In this document: positions 9,225 to 16,915 of the stretch, piece after piece
Layout of the letters: each line of letters opens with the position of its first letter
Position numbering within the stretch: the first letter of the stretch is position 1
Source: Fodinibacter sp035633415
GTDB lineage: Bacteria > Actinomycetota > Actinomycetes > Actinomycetales > Dermatophilaceae
DNA: 38,254 bases
Direction of reading: 5' to 3'
Assembly (NCBI GenBank): GCA_035633415.1
Contig: DASQEZ010000003.1
Location: forward strand, 1 to 38,254
Notes under the pieces: generated by a model
Databases searched by the model: none
What the model was told of the DNA's origin: nothing
Seen by the model: only the letters and a program-made list of their open reading frames with translations
Translations under genes and position numbers: made by a program

Positions 9225-9375
9225 GGCGCGCTTGGACGGTGCAGCCGCAGCGCTCGAGGCCGCCGGGCCCTCCCGGGGCGGACCGTCGGTGAGGTCAGGA
9301 AGGCTGGCCAGGGCGTACCAGCTCGGGCGAGCCACCCCGCACGGATGGGTGACCGGTACCCCTCCGAGGCAGCGG

Positions 9376-10599
9376 TCAGGTGGCGGCGAGCTGCCGGGAC
9401 CGGCGCAGAGCCATCTCGGCCAGCGCGGCGGCGATGTCCGGCACGATCGCGTCGTCGAAGGTCGCGCGGGGCGAGTGGTTGTCCTCGGCGTCGTGGGGGT
9501 CGGGGTGAGCACACGCGCTGACGTTGAGGTAGGCGCCCGGCACCTCCTCGAGCACGAAGGACATGTCCTCCGACCCTGCCTCCGGGTTGACCATGTCGGC
9601 CCAGCGATCGACCCCGAACAGGTCGGACACCACCCCCTGCGCGAACGCCTGCTCCCCCTCGTCGTTGACGGTCACCGGGTAGCCGTTGCCGATGCTCACC
9701 TCGGCGGTCAGCCCGTGTGCGGCGGCGACCCCCTGGGCCACCCGGGTGACGACCTCGTGGGCCTTCGCGCGGTGCTCGGGCGAGAAGGTGCGCAGTGAGG
9801 CCTCGATCTCGGCGTCGTCCGGGATGACGTTGTTCACCGTGCCCGCGGCGATCCGACCGACGGTGAGCACCACCGGGTCCCAGACGCTGAACTGGCGGGT
9901 GACCGCGGTCTGGAACGCCAGCACGATCTCGCACGCCACCGGCACCGGGTCGCGGGTGCGGTCGGGGGCCGACCCATGGCCGCCGAGACCACGCACGGTG
10001 ACGACGATCTCGTCCGCGGCCGCCATCAGCGTGCCGGGTCGCCCGAACCAGGTGCCGAACGGTTGGTCCGCCGAGTACACGTGCACGGCGTACGCCGCGT
10101 CGACGCGGCGACCGGCGGCCTCGAGCAGGCCCTCGCGGATCATCGGCTCGGCGCCGCCGGGCCCCTCCTCCGCCGGTTGGAACATCAGCACCACGTCGCC
10201 GACGAGCTCGTCGCGCAGCTCGTCGAGGATGCGCGCCGCCCCGACCAGACCGGCCACGTGCAGGTCGTGCCCGCACGCGTGCATCAGGCCGGGGCGCTCG
10301 GACGCGTAGGCGACGTCGACCTGCTCGGTCACCGGCAGCGCGTCCAGGTCTGCGCGCAGCAGCACCACCGGCCGCTCCCCCGACACCGGGGCGCGCCCCC
10401 GCAGCACGGCGACGACCGAGCTCAGTGACGTCCCCAGAGTCACCTCGAGGTCGAGCCCGACGAGCGCGTCGACCACTGCGGCCTGGGTGTCGGGCAGGTG
10501 CAGCCCGAGCTCGGGGATGCGGTGCAGCCGACGGCGCAGCTCGACGAGGTCGGGGCCGATCCGTCGGGAGACTGTGAGGGCGTCGAGGGCGTCGGTCAC
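9376..10599 (-). CDS. M20-family amidohydrolase
   Basis: A 407-residue zinc-dependent amidohydrolase of peptidase family M20 (IAA-amino-acid hydrolase / N-acyl-amino-acid hydrolase subgroup). Visible motifs are RRxLHRIPELG near the start, LLRADLDALPVTE (about 80-92), the metal motif HACGHD (about 107-112), QPAEEGPGGA and the late EAGSEDMSF. It probably removes acyl groups from amino-acid conjugates in the cytoplasm; the true substrate cannot be told from sequence. The frame is open much further upstream, but the GTG at 10599 has GAGAGGA 5 bases before it, and residues from there align with the family start. A -10 box TACCCT lies at 10642-10647. Length is normal for the family. Confidence 0.9.
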   Translation of the reverse strand: MTDALDALTVSRRIGPDLVELRRRLHRIPELGLHLPDTQAAVVDALVGLDLEVTLGTSLSSVVAVLRGRAPVSGERPVVLLRADLDALPVTEQVDVAYASERPGLMHACGHDLHVAGLVGAARILDELRDELVGDVVLMFQPAEEGPGGAEPMIREGLLEAAGRRVDAAYAVHVYSADQPFGTWFGRPGTLMAAADEIVVTVRGLGGHGSAPDRTRDPVPVACEIVLAFQTAVTRQFSVWDPVVLTVGRIAAGTVNNVIPDDAEIEASLRTFSPEHRAKAHEVVTRVAQGVAAAHGLTAEVSIGNGYPVTVNDEGEQAFAQGVVSDLFGVDRWADMVNPEAGSEDMSFVLEEVPGAYLNVSACAHPDPHDAEDNHSPRATFDDAIVPDIAAALAEMALRRSRQLAAT

Positions 10600-10641
10600 G
10601 GGGGTCCTCTCGGTTCGGGTCCAGTGCGGTTCTCGAGTGCG

Positions 10642-10647
10642 AGGGTA
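10642..10647 (-). promoter_or_regulatory. Probable -10 box (TACCCT) of the M20 gene
   Basis: On the minus strand TACCCT sits inside GGCATACCCT, 42 bases before the GTG, leaving about 35 bases of leader that contains the Shine-Dalgarno. The same GGCATACCCT string precedes tRNA-Leu and hmgA. No clear -35 is seen. Confidence 0.5.
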
Positions 10648-10687
10648 TGCCGTCCGCCCGGAGCCGTGGCGGCCGGCTCGGCGCGGG

Positions 10688-11851
10688 TCAGGCGCCCGGC
10701 ATCCCGACGAACTCGGCTCGCCGCGCACCCATCGCGGCGAGCAGCTCACGCTCCTGCGCGACGGCGTGCGCGTCGGCCGCCGAGTGGTACATCCGGCGGC
10801 GCAGCAGGGCGAGCTCGCTCGCGCTGTCCTGGAACGCTCTCATGGCCACCAGCCCCTGGCGGCCGGTGTTGGCGCGCGCCCAGGCCCGGGCCTCGCGGCG
10901 CCGGCGCATGGACGCGAGCATCGTCACCTCGGCGGGTGAGAGCCAGCCGGCGTCGGCGTAGGGCCTCAGGAACTGCCCGATGAGCCGACCCTCGCGGCGC
11001 CGGGCCCACCCGACGAAACCGATGAAGGCGAGGAAGATCGGCACCTCGACCAGCACGTAGACGACCACCATCCCGCGGCCGCCCGAGACCGCGGCGAGGT
11101 TCCACAACGCGTGGCTGAGCACGGCCAGGAGGTACCCCAGCACCGGCCCGAGGATCCGGGGCAGCCACGTGCGGCTGGTGGCCGCCACCCCGACACCGAT
11201 GCCGAAGAGCACGGTGAACATCGGGTGGGCGAACGGTGAGAGGAGGCCGCGCGCCACGAACGTGCCGGTGAACGCCTCGCTGCCGCCCTCCGTGTACGCC
11301 TGGGCCAGGTACTGGATGTTCTCGGTGAAGGCGAAGCCGGCCGCACAGATGCCGGCGTAGACCATGCCGTCGTTGACCCCGTCGAACTCGCGGCGCAGCA
11401 GGAGCCACACGAGCACGACCAGCGCACCCTTGGCCGCCTCCTCGACGAACGGCGCGACGAGCACCGCCGTCGTCTGCAGGGCGAGCTGCGGGTCGGTGGT
11501 CGCCTCGAGCACCACGATCGCCCCGGTGTTGAACAGCGCCGCGACGACGGCGGCGATGAGCGCCCCCCACAGGAACGCGCCCACGAGATAGCGGGTGGGC
11601 TCGGACTCGAACCGGTCGAGCCAGAGGAAGGTCGGGATGACGATGCCGAGCGGCACCAGGGCCACGGCCAGCGCGAGCAGGGCCGTCTGCACCCCGAAGG
11701 CCGCCCCGAAGTAGACGGAGACGACCAACGCCGAGAGGAGGAAACCCACGGCGGCGACCCCGGTCAGCAGCCACCCGCGCAGCGCCGGCCGGGTCGTCGG
11801 GTCGTGACGACCGGTGAGCGTCGTCGGCCGCGCCGCCAGGTCCCCGCTCAT
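10688..11851 (-). CDS. PrsW-family intramembrane metalloprotease
   Basis: A 387-residue polytopic membrane protein with the PrsW hallmarks: the glutamate pair in FVEEAAKGALV, the FAFTENIQY motif, HPMFTVLFGIG and a conserved LSHALWN. These supply the predicted zinc or catalytic residues of this protease family, whose founding member cleaves the anti-sigma factor RsiW in Bacillus. About eight or nine hydrophobic helices lie between residues 25 and 300. A cytoplasmic Arg-rich C-terminal tail of about 90 residues follows. Start at 11851 was chosen because TAGGGT lies 8 bases upstream and the earlier frame is antisense to orn. The target here is unknown. It is divergent from orn across a 70-base spacer. 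Confidence 0.88.
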   Translation of the reverse strand: MSGDLAARPTTLTGRHDPTTRPALRGWLLTGVAAVGFLLSALVVSVYFGAAFGVQTALLALAVALVPLGIVIPTFLWLDRFESEPTRYLVGAFLWGALIAAVVAALFNTGAIVVLEATTDPQLALQTTAVLVAPFVEEAAKGALVVLVWLLLRREFDGVNDGMVYAGICAAGFAFTENIQYLAQAYTEGGSEAFTGTFVARGLLSPFAHPMFTVLFGIGVGVAATSRTWLPRILGPVLGYLLAVLSHALWNLAAVSGGRGMVVVYVLVEVPIFLAFIGFVGWARRREGRLIGQFLRPYADAGWLSPAEVTMLASMRRRREARAWARANTGRQGLVAMRAFQDSASELALLRRRMYHSAADAHAVAQERELLAAMGARRAEFVGMPGA

Positions 11852-11859
11852 GGCACGCG

Positions 11860-11914
11860 ACCCTAGTCCAGTCCACGGCATCGGGAGGGGCGGACGACTG
11901 CCGCGGCCTAGCAT
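11860..11914. promoter_or_regulatory. Divergent leaderless promoters of prsW-like gene and orn
   Basis: Minus-strand TAGGGT at 11860-11865 lies 8 bases before the PrsW ATG. Plus-strand TAGCAT at 11909-11914 lies 7 bases before the orn ATG at 11922. Neither start has a Shine-Dalgarno at the right distance. Confidence 0.55.
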
Positions 11915-11921
11915 GGCCACC

Positions 11922-12593
11922 ATGACCACCCCGGGGACCGACCGCGCGCACACCGACCGCATCGTCTGGATCGACTGCGAGATGACCGGCCTGTCCCTGG
12001 AGAGCGACGCGCTCGTCGAGGTCGCCGCGCTGGTGACCGACTACGAGCTGACCGTGCTCGGCGACGGCGTCGACGTCGTGATCCGCCCGCCCGAGGCGTC
12101 GCTGGCCCAGATGGGCGACTTCGTGCGGGACATGCACACCGGCTCCGGCCTGCTCGACCAGCTCGCCGAGGGCACCACGTTGCAGGTCGCCCAGACGATG
12201 GTCCTGGACTACGTCAAGCAGTGGGTCCCCGAACCCGGCAAGGCGCCGCTCGGCGGCAACACGGTCGCCACCGACCGGGCCTTCCTCGCCCGCGACATGG
12301 CCGATCTCGAGGCCTTCCTGCACTACCGGATCATCGACGTGTCCTCGATCAAGGAGCTCTCCCGCCGGTGGTTCCCGCGGGCCTACTTCGCGGCCCCCAC
12401 CAAGACCGGTGGGCACCGAGCACTGGCCGACATCCGCGAGTCGATCGCCGAGCTGCGCTACTACCGCGAAGCCGTGTTCGTTCCGCCGCCGGGCCCGTCG
12501 ACCGAGCAGGCGCGCGCTCTCGCGGCCCGACACGTCGTCGACCACGGCGGCGCCGCGGCGGGCGAGGCCGTGGTCGGGAGCACCCCTTCGTAA
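11922..12593 (+). CDS. orn: Oligoribonuclease
   Basis: A 223-residue 3'-5' exoribonuclease of the DEDDh family that degrades 2-5 nt RNA fragments, and pGpG in c-di-GMP-using species. The catalytic acidic residues are visible in WIDCEMTGL (DE), in the ATDRAFLARDM segment (D) and in GGHRALADIRES (H and D). The GNTVATDR and YRIIDVSS segments are typical. The C-terminus extends about 25 residues past the core with an Ala/Gly-rich tail. Two ATGs are possible, 11913 and 11922. I choose 11922 because TAGCAT lies 7 bases before it, consistent with a leaderless message. The stop TAA is at 12591-12593, only 60 bases before tRNA-His. Confidence 0.93.
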   Translation: MTTPGTDRAHTDRIVWIDCEMTGLSLESDALVEVAALVTDYELTVLGDGVDVVIRPPEASLAQMGDFVRDMHTGSGLLDQLAEGTTLQVAQTMVLDYVKQWVPEPGKAPLGGNTVATDRAFLARDMADLEAFLHYRIIDVSSIKELSRRWFPRAYFAAPTKTGGHRALADIRESIAELRYYREAVFVPPPGPSTEQARALAARHVVDHGGAAAGEAVVGSTPS

Positions 12594-12597
12594 CAGG

Positions 12598-12603
12598 TAC
12601 GAT
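12598..12603 (+). promoter_or_regulatory. Possible -10 box (TACGAT) of tRNA-His
   Basis: TACGAT lies about 50 bases before the tRNA 5' end, immediately after the orn stop. The intervening leader carries a direct repeat TGCGGGCG. No strong -35 is visible. Confidence 0.35.
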
Positions 12604-12652
12604 GGTTCGCGCTGCGGGCGCAACGACATCCTCGGATGCGGGCGCCCGCCGT

Positions 12653-12729
12653 GGTGGGTATAGCTCAGCTGGTAGAGCACCTGGTTGTGGTCCAGGGGGC
12701 CGCGGGTTCAAGTCCCGTTACTCACCCCA
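12653..12729 (+). tRNA. tRNA-His (GTG anticodon)
   Basis: The cloverleaf folds with acceptor GTGGGTA / TACTCAC, D-arm TAGCTCAGCTGGTAGAGCA, anticodon arm CCTGG-TTGTGGT-CCAGG with anticodon GTG at 12687-12689, and T-arm GCGGGTTCAAGTCCCGT. The extra 5' G (12653) pairs with the discriminator C (12726), the hallmark of tRNA-His. The 3' CCA is encoded (12727-12729). Confidence 0.97.
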
Positions 12730-12735
12730 CACCGC

Positions 12736-12772
12736 CGAACCCCCGATCCGCGTCCCGCGGGTCGGGGGTTCG
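12736..12772. terminator. Bidirectional hairpin after tRNA-His
   Basis: A perfect 11-bp stem (CGAACCCCCGA / TCGGGGGTTCG) with a 15-base GC-rich loop lies between the convergent tRNA-His and lipoprotein genes. There is no T-run, as is common in high-G+C actinobacteria. Confidence 0.75.
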
Positions 12773-12776
12773 CACG

Positions 12777-13952
12777 TCAGGGCGGCGGTGGCGGCAGCAG
12801 GCCGGCGGCCTTGGCCAGGAGCGGCACGTAGGGCGCGGTCTCCGCGGACCCGGTGGTGAAGATCGCGATCGACACCCGGTGCTCGGGCAGCACGGCGAGC
12901 ACCGTGCGGTAGCCCGGTAGCTCACCGAGGTGCCCGACGACCTCGACCCCCCACCGGTCGTCACCGACCCGCCAGGTGCCGAGCCCGTACCACGAGTCGC
13001 CGGGCGACTCCCGCATCTCGCGCGTCGCCTCCACGCCGAGCACGTGACCGCCGTAGAGCTGGTAACCCCAGCGGGCGATGGTCGGCGCATCGGCGGCGAT
13101 CCCACCGGCCGCGCCGACCGCGCTCGCCAACGACCGCCAGGGCAGGTAGTCGCCCGCGGGCAGGTCGTCCGGGAGGTTCCCGTCGTCCGGGCCCGGTCGG
13201 GCGAGCGGGGGCGCGATCGCCTCCTCGTCCTGGTACGCGATCCGGGACAGGCCCCGGGGCTGCCAGAGATCGGCGCGCAGGACCTCGGGCAGCGGCCGAC
13301 CGGTCACCTCCTCGACCAGCAGACCGAGCAGCCAGTAGTTGGCGTTCTCGTAGACGGGCCGTGCCCCACCGGGCTCCCCCGGCGGCGTCGTGTAGACGGC
13401 GAGCACGTCGACGGCGTCCCAGTGCCGCTCGAGGTCTGCGTCCACCGCGGCAAAGGCCCCCTCGGGCGGGGAGACCAGTCCGCTGCGCATCGACAGGAGC
13501 TGGCGCACGGTGACGCCGTTCGAGGTCTGCGGGTGGTCGAGATACGACGAGGCCGCGGCGTCGAGGTCGACCTTCCCGGCTTCGACGAGGTGCATCACCT
13601 CGGCCGCCACGAACGTCTTCGTGATGCTCGCGATCGCCATCGCCGCGTCAGCGACCAGTGGGGTCCCCGCACCGTCGACGCCGGCCGCGCCGCTCCACAC
13701 GCCGTCCTGGGTGACGACCGCGCCGGTGACCCCCGACAGCAGGTCGGTGTCGACCCACCGGGCCAGCTCCTGCTGCAGGGCCGCCGACCGCGCGGCCGGC
13801 AGCCCGGTCGTGGGGACCGGCGGGAACGTCCCGGCCGTCGTCGGGGACGCGCTGCCCGCTGCCCGGGCCGGCTCCGGGGTGGGCGTCGGTGAGCTGCACG
13901 CGACGGTCAGGGCGCACAGGACCGCGGCGCCGAGCACTCGCACCACGGCCAT
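12777..13952 (-). CDS. Beta-lactamase-like serine hydrolase lipoprotein
   Basis: A 391-residue exported protein of the class C beta-lactamase / DD-peptidase (serine hydrolase) family. It starts with a signal peptide and lipobox (LTVAC-SS), then a Pro/Thr/Ala linker, so it is probably a lipoprotein outside the membrane. Catalytic motifs are SITK (SxxK), YEN (YxN) and, late, HLG at the K/HTG position. It may be a DD-carboxypeptidase, an esterase or an ancestral penicillin-binding protein; no specific resistance role can be assigned. Start at 13952 has GGAGG 5 bases upstream; an ATG 12 bases earlier is less well placed. The product ends in a Leu-Leu and poly-Pro tail. It converges on tRNA-His through the shared hairpin. 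Confidence 0.88.
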   Translation of the reverse strand: MAVVRVLGAAVLCALTVACSSPTPTPEPARAAGSASPTTAGTFPPVPTTGLPAARSAALQQELARWVDTDLLSGVTGAVVTQDGVWSGAAGVDGAGTPLVADAAMAIASITKTFVAAEVMHLVEAGKVDLDAAASSYLDHPQTSNGVTVRQLLSMRSGLVSPPEGAFAAVDADLERHWDAVDVLAVYTTPPGEPGGARPVYENANYWLLGLLVEEVTGRPLPEVLRADLWQPRGLSRIAYQDEEAIAPPLARPGPDDGNLPDDLPAGDYLPWRSLASAVGAAGGIAADAPTIARWGYQLYGGHVLGVEATREMRESPGDSWYGLGTWRVGDDRWGVEVVGHLGELPGYRTVLAVLPEHRVSIAIFTTGSAETAPYVPLLAKAAGLLPPPPP

Positions 13953-14058
13953 GGCGGCCTCCACCCACGTCCCCCGCAGGACTTCCGGTCGAGGCTACTC
14001 GGGGCACGAGCCAGGGGGCCATGGCCCGTTGTGACCACCACCTTGCAAGGATGGGGGC

Positions 14059-14700
14059 ATGCTGTCCCGCCGCTTCGCCACCATCGTCACCATCGTCATC
14101 GTGGTCGCCTTCGTGGTCGCCTTCGTCGCCCCGGCGTTCGCGTCCGGGACGTCAGCCGGGTTGCCCGTGCACGCCCGGCTGACCTCGGCCACCCCGGCCG
14201 ACGGCGCGACGGTGGAGCGCGCCGACGAGGTGGTGCTGACCTTCAACGAGAACGTCAACCCCGACTTCGTGGCGGTGAGGGTCACCGGGCCTGCCGGCTC
14301 CGAGGCCGGCGGCGACCCGAGCGTCGACGGGCGCACCGTCACCCAGCCGCTGGCCGCCGACCTGCCCGCGGGCACGCACCAGGTCGCCTACCGCGTCGTC
14401 AGCGCGGACGGCCACCCCATCGCGGGCACGCTGTCGTTCGTCACCACGGCGTCACCGGCCGCCGCCTCGCCGACCACCACCGCACCCTCGCCGACGCCCA
14501 CCACGACCCCGTCGACGGTCGCTGCCTCCCCCACGGCGACCGCGACGACGGTGCCGGCCTCGACCGACGCCGGCGACGGCATCCCGGTGACGGTGATCGC
14601 GGTCGTGGGCATCGTCGCCGCAGCGGTTCTGGGCGCCCTGCTCCTCCTCCTGGCCCGCACGCGACCCCGCGCTGACGACGGGCGCACACCACCGGCCTGA
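14059..14700 (+). CDS. CopC-domain protein with C-terminal membrane anchor
   Basis: A 213-residue protein with an N-terminal signal peptide (RRFATIVTIVIVVAFVVAF... AFAS), a CopC domain at about 35-130 and a C-terminal membrane helix (VTVIAVVGIVAAAVLGALLLLL). The CopC fold is shown by HARLTSATPADGA, VVLTFNENVNP and YRVVSADGHPIAGTLSF. The early His (VHA) and the DGHP His are the usual copper ligands. CopC proteins bind copper outside the membrane and often pass it to CopD, but no CopD is present here. A Thr/Pro/Ser-rich linker of about 50 residues joins domain and anchor. The ATG at 14059 follows AAGGA with 8-base spacing. It stands alone before tRNA-Lys. Confidence 0.9.
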   Translation: MLSRRFATIVTIVIVVAFVVAFVAPAFASGTSAGLPVHARLTSATPADGATVERADEVVLTFNENVNPDFVAVRVTGPAGSEAGGDPSVDGRTVTQPLAADLPAGTHQVAYRVVSADGHPIAGTLSFVTTASPAAASPTTTAPSPTPTTTPSTVAASPTATATTVPASTDAGDGIPVTVIAVVGIVAAAVLGALLLLLARTRPRADDGRTPPA

Positions 14701-14727
14701 CCGATTTCGCCGCGACGGCGGCCTGCT

Positions 14728-14733
14728 GATAAT
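14728..14733 (+). promoter_or_regulatory. -10 box (GATAAT) of tRNA-Lys
   Basis: GATAAT within TGCTGATAATG lies 11 bases before the tRNA 5' end. TTTCGC at 14705-14710, 17 bases upstream, is a weak -35. Confidence 0.65.
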
Positions 14734-14744
14734 GTCTCCGTCGC

Positions 14745-14820
<76 letters not shown>

Positions 14821-14835
14821 TCGCTTCCCGAGCGC

Positions 14836-14861
14836 GAGGCTCCCCCGACGTGGGGAGCCTC
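14836..14861. terminator. Hairpin terminator after tRNA-Lys
   Basis: A perfect 10-bp stem GAGGCTCCCC / GGGGAGCCTC with a 6-base loop, between the convergent tRNA-Lys and groES-like genes. It could serve both strands. Confidence 0.75.
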
Positions 14862-14874
14862 ACCCATGTGCGGC

Positions 14875-15216
14875 TCAGAGGTAGAGGCCGGTACTGCCCT
14901 CGGTGACCCGGGTCGCTGCGACGGCGTGCAGGTCGCGCTCGCGCATCAGCAGGTAGTCCTTGGCACCGATCTCGACCTCGGCCCGGTCCTCGGGGTCGAA
15001 GAGCACCCGGTCGCCGACCTCGACCTGGCGCACGTTGGGACCCGTCGCGACCACGGCGCCCCACGAGAGCCGCTTGCCGACGCTGGCCGTCGCGGGGATG
15101 ACGATGCCGCCGCCGGAGCGGCGTTCCCCGTCCTCGCCCTCGACGCTGACGAGGACCCGGTCGTGCAGCATCCGGACGGGAAGGCGGGACTTCGCCTCCA
15201 CCGAACGTGAGGCCAT
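14875..15216 (-). CDS. GroES-like co-chaperone
   Basis: A 113-residue protein of the Cpn10/GroES family. The core reads MLHDRVLVSVEGEDGERRSGGGIVIPATA, then SWGAVVATGPN, VEVGDRVLFDPEDRAEVEIGAKDYLLMRERDLHAV. This gives the Cpn10 beta-barrel and a mobile-loop-like Gly-rich segment (GGGIVIP). It is a little longer than the main GroES and is not next to a groEL gene, so it may be a secondary co-chaperone. The ATG at 15216 directly follows the stop of the DUF3618 gene (TGAG-ATG), which implies translational coupling. It is the last gene of a bcp / DUF3618 / groES-like run on the minus strand. Confidence 0.85.
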   Translation of the reverse strand: MASRSVEAKSRLPVRMLHDRVLVSVEGEDGERRSGGGIVIPATASVGKRLSWGAVVATGPNVRQVEVGDRVLFDPEDRAEVEIGAKDYLLMRERDLHAVAATRVTEGSTGLYL

Positions 15217-15217
15217 C

Positions 15218-15529
15218 TCAGCCGCGGCGGATTCGACGGTAGACCAGCCACCCGCCGATGACGGCGACGACCGCCACGACCGCGGCGATCCGCTCGACCC
15301 GCAGGTCACCCTCGGGCGTGGTGGCGACGTCGGCGAAGCGGGCCTTGGCGGCCTCGGTCTGCCGGTTCAGAATCGTCTTCGGGCTGACCCGGTGGGTGAG
15401 CTCGTCGATGGTCTGGGCGAGGCGGTCGCGACGCGCGGCGATCTCGGCCTCGAGCATGGGGATCGACACGGGCGGCGCCGGGGGCGCAGCCGTGGTGGGG
15501 CCGTCGGCGGCGGGCTGGGTGGCGCTCAT
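15218..15529 (-). CDS. DUF3618 small membrane protein
   Basis: A 103-residue protein carrying the DUF3618 signature IEAEIAARRDRLAQTIDEL-like (here MLEAEIAARRDRLAQTIDEL followed by THRVSP) in an amphipathic helix. A disordered Ala/Pro-rich N-terminus precedes it. One membrane helix near the C-terminus (IAAVVAVVAVIGGWLVY) with the basic end RRIRRG suggests a small membrane-anchored cytoplasmic helix. Function unknown; the family is widespread in actinobacteria. Start at 15529 follows GTGAGGA with good spacing. It lies 7 bases after bcp and is coupled to the groES-like gene. Confidence 0.85.
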   Translation of the reverse strand: MSATQPAADGPTTAAPPAPPVSIPMLEAEIAARRDRLAQTIDELTHRVSPKTILNRQTEAAKARFADVATTPEGDLRVERIAAVVAVVAVIGGWLVYRRIRRG

Positions 15530-15536
15530 GGGGTCC

Positions 15537-16007
15537 TCACTCGAGTCCGAGGTCGCGGCGGAGCTTCGCGACGTGGCCAGTGGCCTTGACGTTGTACCAA
15601 GCGTGGGTGACCGCACCGGCCTCGTCGACGACGACGGTGCTGCGGATGACGCCCTCGACGGTCTTGCCGTAGAGCTTCTTCTCCCCGAACGCGCCCCACC
15701 GGTTCATGACCGAGCGGTCCGCGTCGGACAGCAGGGTGACGCTCAGCCCTTCCTTGTCACGGAACCTGGCGAGCTTGGCCGGGGTGTCGGGCGAGATGCC
15801 GAGCACGGTATACCCGTCGGCCTTGAGCGACCCGAGCGAGTCGCTGAAGTCGCAGGCCTGCTTCGTGCACCCCGGGGTCATCGCCGCCGGGTAGAAGTAG
15901 ACGATCACCTTGCCGCCGCGCAGGTCGCCGAGCGTCACCTGCGACCCGGTGTCATCGGGCAGCGTGAAGTCGGGAGCGATGTCGCCGGTGCTGAGCCGGT
16001 CACCCAC
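15537..16007 (-). CDS. bcp: Peroxiredoxin of the Bcp/PrxQ type
   Basis: A 156-residue thiol peroxidase that reduces hydroperoxides. The peroxidatic Cys is in the motif AMTPGCTKQACDF, with the resolving Cys five residues on, as in atypical two-Cys PrxQ proteins. The N-terminus DIAPDFTLPDDTG and the ISPDTPAKLARF and GVIRSTVVVDE segments are typical, and length matches the family. The GTG at 16007 has GAGGAGG 6 bases upstream; an earlier in-frame extension lacks homology. A -10 box TAGGTT at 16045-16050 leaves a short leader with the ribosome site. First gene of the bcp / DUF3618 / groES-like run. Confidence 0.93.
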   Translation of the reverse strand: MGDRLSTGDIAPDFTLPDDTGSQVTLGDLRGGKVIVYFYPAAMTPGCTKQACDFSDSLGSLKADGYTVLGISPDTPAKLARFRDKEGLSVTLLSDADRSVMNRWGAFGEKKLYGKTVEGVIRSTVVVDEAGAVTHAWYNVKATGHVAKLRRDLGLE

Positions 16008-16044
16008 GTCGGGCCTCCTCGTCGTGTGGTCGGTGCTGACGCCC

Positions 16045-16050
16045 AACCTA
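16045..16050 (-). promoter_or_regulatory. -10 box (TAGGTT) of bcp
   Basis: TAGGTT on the minus strand, 37 bases before the GTG start. The leader holds GAGGAGG, so this message is leadered, unlike many neighbours. Confidence 0.5.
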
Positions 16051-16056
16051 CCCCGA

Positions 16057-16111
16057 CGCCGCAGGTCCGAGGCGGGCACCCGCACACCCGGGGCGACCCG
16101 GACCTGCGGCG
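16057..16111 (-). terminator. Long inverted repeat after tRNA-Leu
   Basis: A perfect 13-bp inverted repeat (CGCCGCAGGTCCG / CGGACCTGCGGCG) starts about 10 bases beyond the tRNA-Leu 3' end. Its 29-base loop holds a smaller hairpin (GCGGG / CCCGC). No T-run. It also lies just upstream of the bcp promoter. Confidence 0.65.
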
Positions 16112-16121
16112 CAACACGTCG

Positions 16122-16203
16122 TGCGCAAGGCGGGACTCGAACCCGCACACCCGAAGGAACCAGAACCTAAATCTGGCGCGTCTGCCAGTTCCGCCACTTG
16201 CGC
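16122..16203 (-). tRNA. tRNA-Leu (TAG anticodon)
   Basis: 82 bases with acceptor GCGCAAG / CTTGCGC, a long variable arm (GGTTCCTTCGGGTG region) typical of class II tRNAs, anticodon arm CCAGA-TTTAGGT-TCTGG with anticodon TAG at 16167-16169, T-arm GCGGGTTCGAGTCCCGC and discriminator A. CCA is not encoded, unlike the other two tRNAs here. Confidence 0.96.
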
Positions 16204-16212
16204 GCAGGAGCA

Positions 16213-16218
16213 AGGGTA
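16213..16218 (-). promoter_or_regulatory. -10 box (TACCCT) of tRNA-Leu
   Basis: TACCCT within GGCATACCCT, 9 bases before the mature tRNA 5' end; spacing fits a tRNA promoter. No clear -35. Confidence 0.6.
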
Positions 16219-16279
16219 TGCCGTGCGAGCCGAGGGCGGCGGACCCCTGCCGGGCAGCACGCCCCGCGAGAAGCCTCGG

Positions 16280-16915
16280 TCAGCCGAGCAGGGCGCGAAG
16301 GACCGGCTCGAGCGCGCGGAAGGCGTTGCCACGGTGCGAGATCGCGTTCTTCTCCACGTCGGAGTACTCGGCCATGGTGCGGCTGTCGCCGTCAGGCACG
16401 AACACCGGGTCGTAGCCGAACCCGTTGGTGCCGCGCGGCACCCGCGCGAGCCGGCCGTTCACCCGTCCCTCGACGCCTTCGACCCGGCCGTCCGGCAGGG
16501 CCACGACGGCGGCGCAGACGAAGGCCGCTCCGCGGTGCTCGTCGGGCACGTCGCCGACCTGCTCCAGCAGCAGCTCGAGGTTGGCGCGGTCGCGCTCGGC
16601 CCGCCCGGCATCCGGGCCGGCCGTCGACCCCGACCAGCGAGCCGAGAAGACGCCCGGCGAGCCGCCGAGAACGCCGACGGCCAGGCCGGAGTCGTCGGCC
16701 ACGGCGGGCAGGCCCGTCGCCTCGGCCAGCGCGACGGCCTTGAGCCGGGCGTTGCCGAGGAAGGTCACCTCCGTCTCGGCGACGTCGGGGGCACCCTCGA
16801 CGTCGTCGGCCCCGACGACCTCGAGCCCGAGCTCGTCGACGAGCCCGGCGAGGATCTGCTGCAGCTCATGGACCTTGTGCTCGTTTCGCGTCGCGAGCAC
16901 CAGCCGGCGGGTCAC
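16280..16915 (-). CDS. rdgB: Non-canonical purine NTP pyrophosphatase (RdgB/HAM1)
   Basis: A 211-residue enzyme that hydrolyses dITP and XTP to monophosphates, cleaning the nucleotide pool. Motifs are LVLATRNEHKVHEL at the start, ETEVTFLGNARLKA, VADDSGLAV, PGVFSARWSG, GTNGFGYDPVF and SHRGNAFRAL at the end. The length is normal. The ATG at 16915 overlaps the rph stop by 4 bases, so it is co-translated. It is the last gene of the murI / phosphodiesterase / rph / rdgB group, an order also seen in Mycobacterium (Rv1338-Rv1341). Confidence 0.95.
   Translation of the reverse strand: MTRRLVLATRNEHKVHELQQILAGLVDELGLEVVGADDVEGAPDVAETEVTFLGNARLKAVALAEATGLPAVADDSGLAVGVLGGSPGVFSARWSGSTAGPDAGRAERDRANLELLLEQVGDVPDEHRGAAFVCAAVVALPDGRVEGVEGRVNGRLARVPRGTNGFGYDPVFVPDGDSRTMAEYSDVEKNAISHRGNAFRALEPVLRALLG

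Noticed and set aside
10746..12680. 644-codon open frame on the minus strand
   Set aside because: It runs in a wrong frame through the PrsW gene and antisense to orn and tRNA-His; no motif in any part.
14388..14692. Minus-strand Val/Gly-rich open frames within copC
   Set aside because: They mirror the Thr/Ala/Pro-rich linker of CopC in a wrong frame.
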